From positions 1 to 5,654 of the forward strand of contig DRLE01000055.1 of assembly GCA_011051475.1 (NCBI GenBank): a stretch of DNA of 5,654 bases, read 5' to 3'. Below, in pieces: positions 5,568 to 5,654 of this stretch (its first letter is position 1; each line of letters starts with the position of its first letter). The notes beneath the pieces are model-generated. The model was given only the letters and a program-made list of their open reading frames with translations. It did not search any database and was not told the origin of the DNA. The position numbers were made by a program, and so were the translations under genes. Origin of the DNA: Gammaproteobacteria bacterium. Lineage in GTDB: Bacteria; Pseudomonadota; Gammaproteobacteria; SZUA-229.

Positions 5568-5654
5568 GTTGCCAGCGGGACATCCGAGGCAGCATATCAC
5601 GCCATAATCAGGCGCTTTAAAGCCATAGCAGGCTTATGTGCGGCTGGCCAATGC
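5568..5654. other. 3' flank with no recognised gene
   Basis: Only a short perfect palindrome, GCTTTAAAGC at 5614-5623, stands out. It has no loop or T-run of a terminator and may be chance. No start of a further gene is convincing before the window ends. Confidence 0.5.

Overview
The window reads as a chromosomal segment of a proteobacterium, most likely a gammaproteobacterium. The main reason is the reverse-strand YebC/YeeN-type protein, whose N-terminus and C-terminus look like the version found in Pseudomonas and related groups. This is judged from memory of the families; no search was run. Coding DNA is moderately GC-rich, while the leader before the first gene and the spacers between repeats are strikingly AT-rich. 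No rRNA, tRNA, CRISPR array or transposase gene is visible.

Layout: (i) 1-358 is a tandem array of a 150-bp MITE-like element (two full copies plus the last 7 bases of an earlier copy) separated by a 25-bp AT-rich spacer. (ii) 410-1786 (+) encodes a DASS/SLC13-family anion or dicarboxylate symporter with a weak TTG start. (iii) 1894-3477 (+) encodes a membrane-anchored, stand-alone glutamate-synthase-type FMN/3Fe-4S protein. It is followed after only 2 nt by (iv) 3480-3872 (+), a small four-helix membrane protein of unknown function, and the two almost certainly form an operon. (v) 3858-4007 is a third copy of the 150-bp element, in inverted orientation. It is inserted at the end of the small membrane gene, where it supplies the last four codons and the stop, and it is bracketed by an 18-bp imperfect direct repeat. 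(vi) About 4034-4130 is a decayed fourth copy. (vii) 4139-4855 (-) encodes the YebC/PmpR/TACO1-family protein. (viii) 4918-5136 (+) is a possible small lysine-rich protein that overlaps (ix) 5133-5567 (+), a PilZ-like protein, by ATGA. The last 87 bases hold nothing recognised.

Functionally, the three forward genes 410-3872 are a transporter and a membrane-bound flavin/iron-sulfur oxidoreductase with a probable membrane partner. Whether the transporter belongs with the other two is not shown by the sequence. The YebC-like protein acts in translation or transcription control, and the PilZ-like protein belongs to the c-di-GMP signalling superfamily. The most distinctive part of the window is the repeat family: at least four copies in 4 kb, with 16-bp terminal inverted repeats and an internally palindromic body. 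One copy has remodelled the 3' end of a gene. The best candidate for an undescribed protein system is the pair at 1894-3872.
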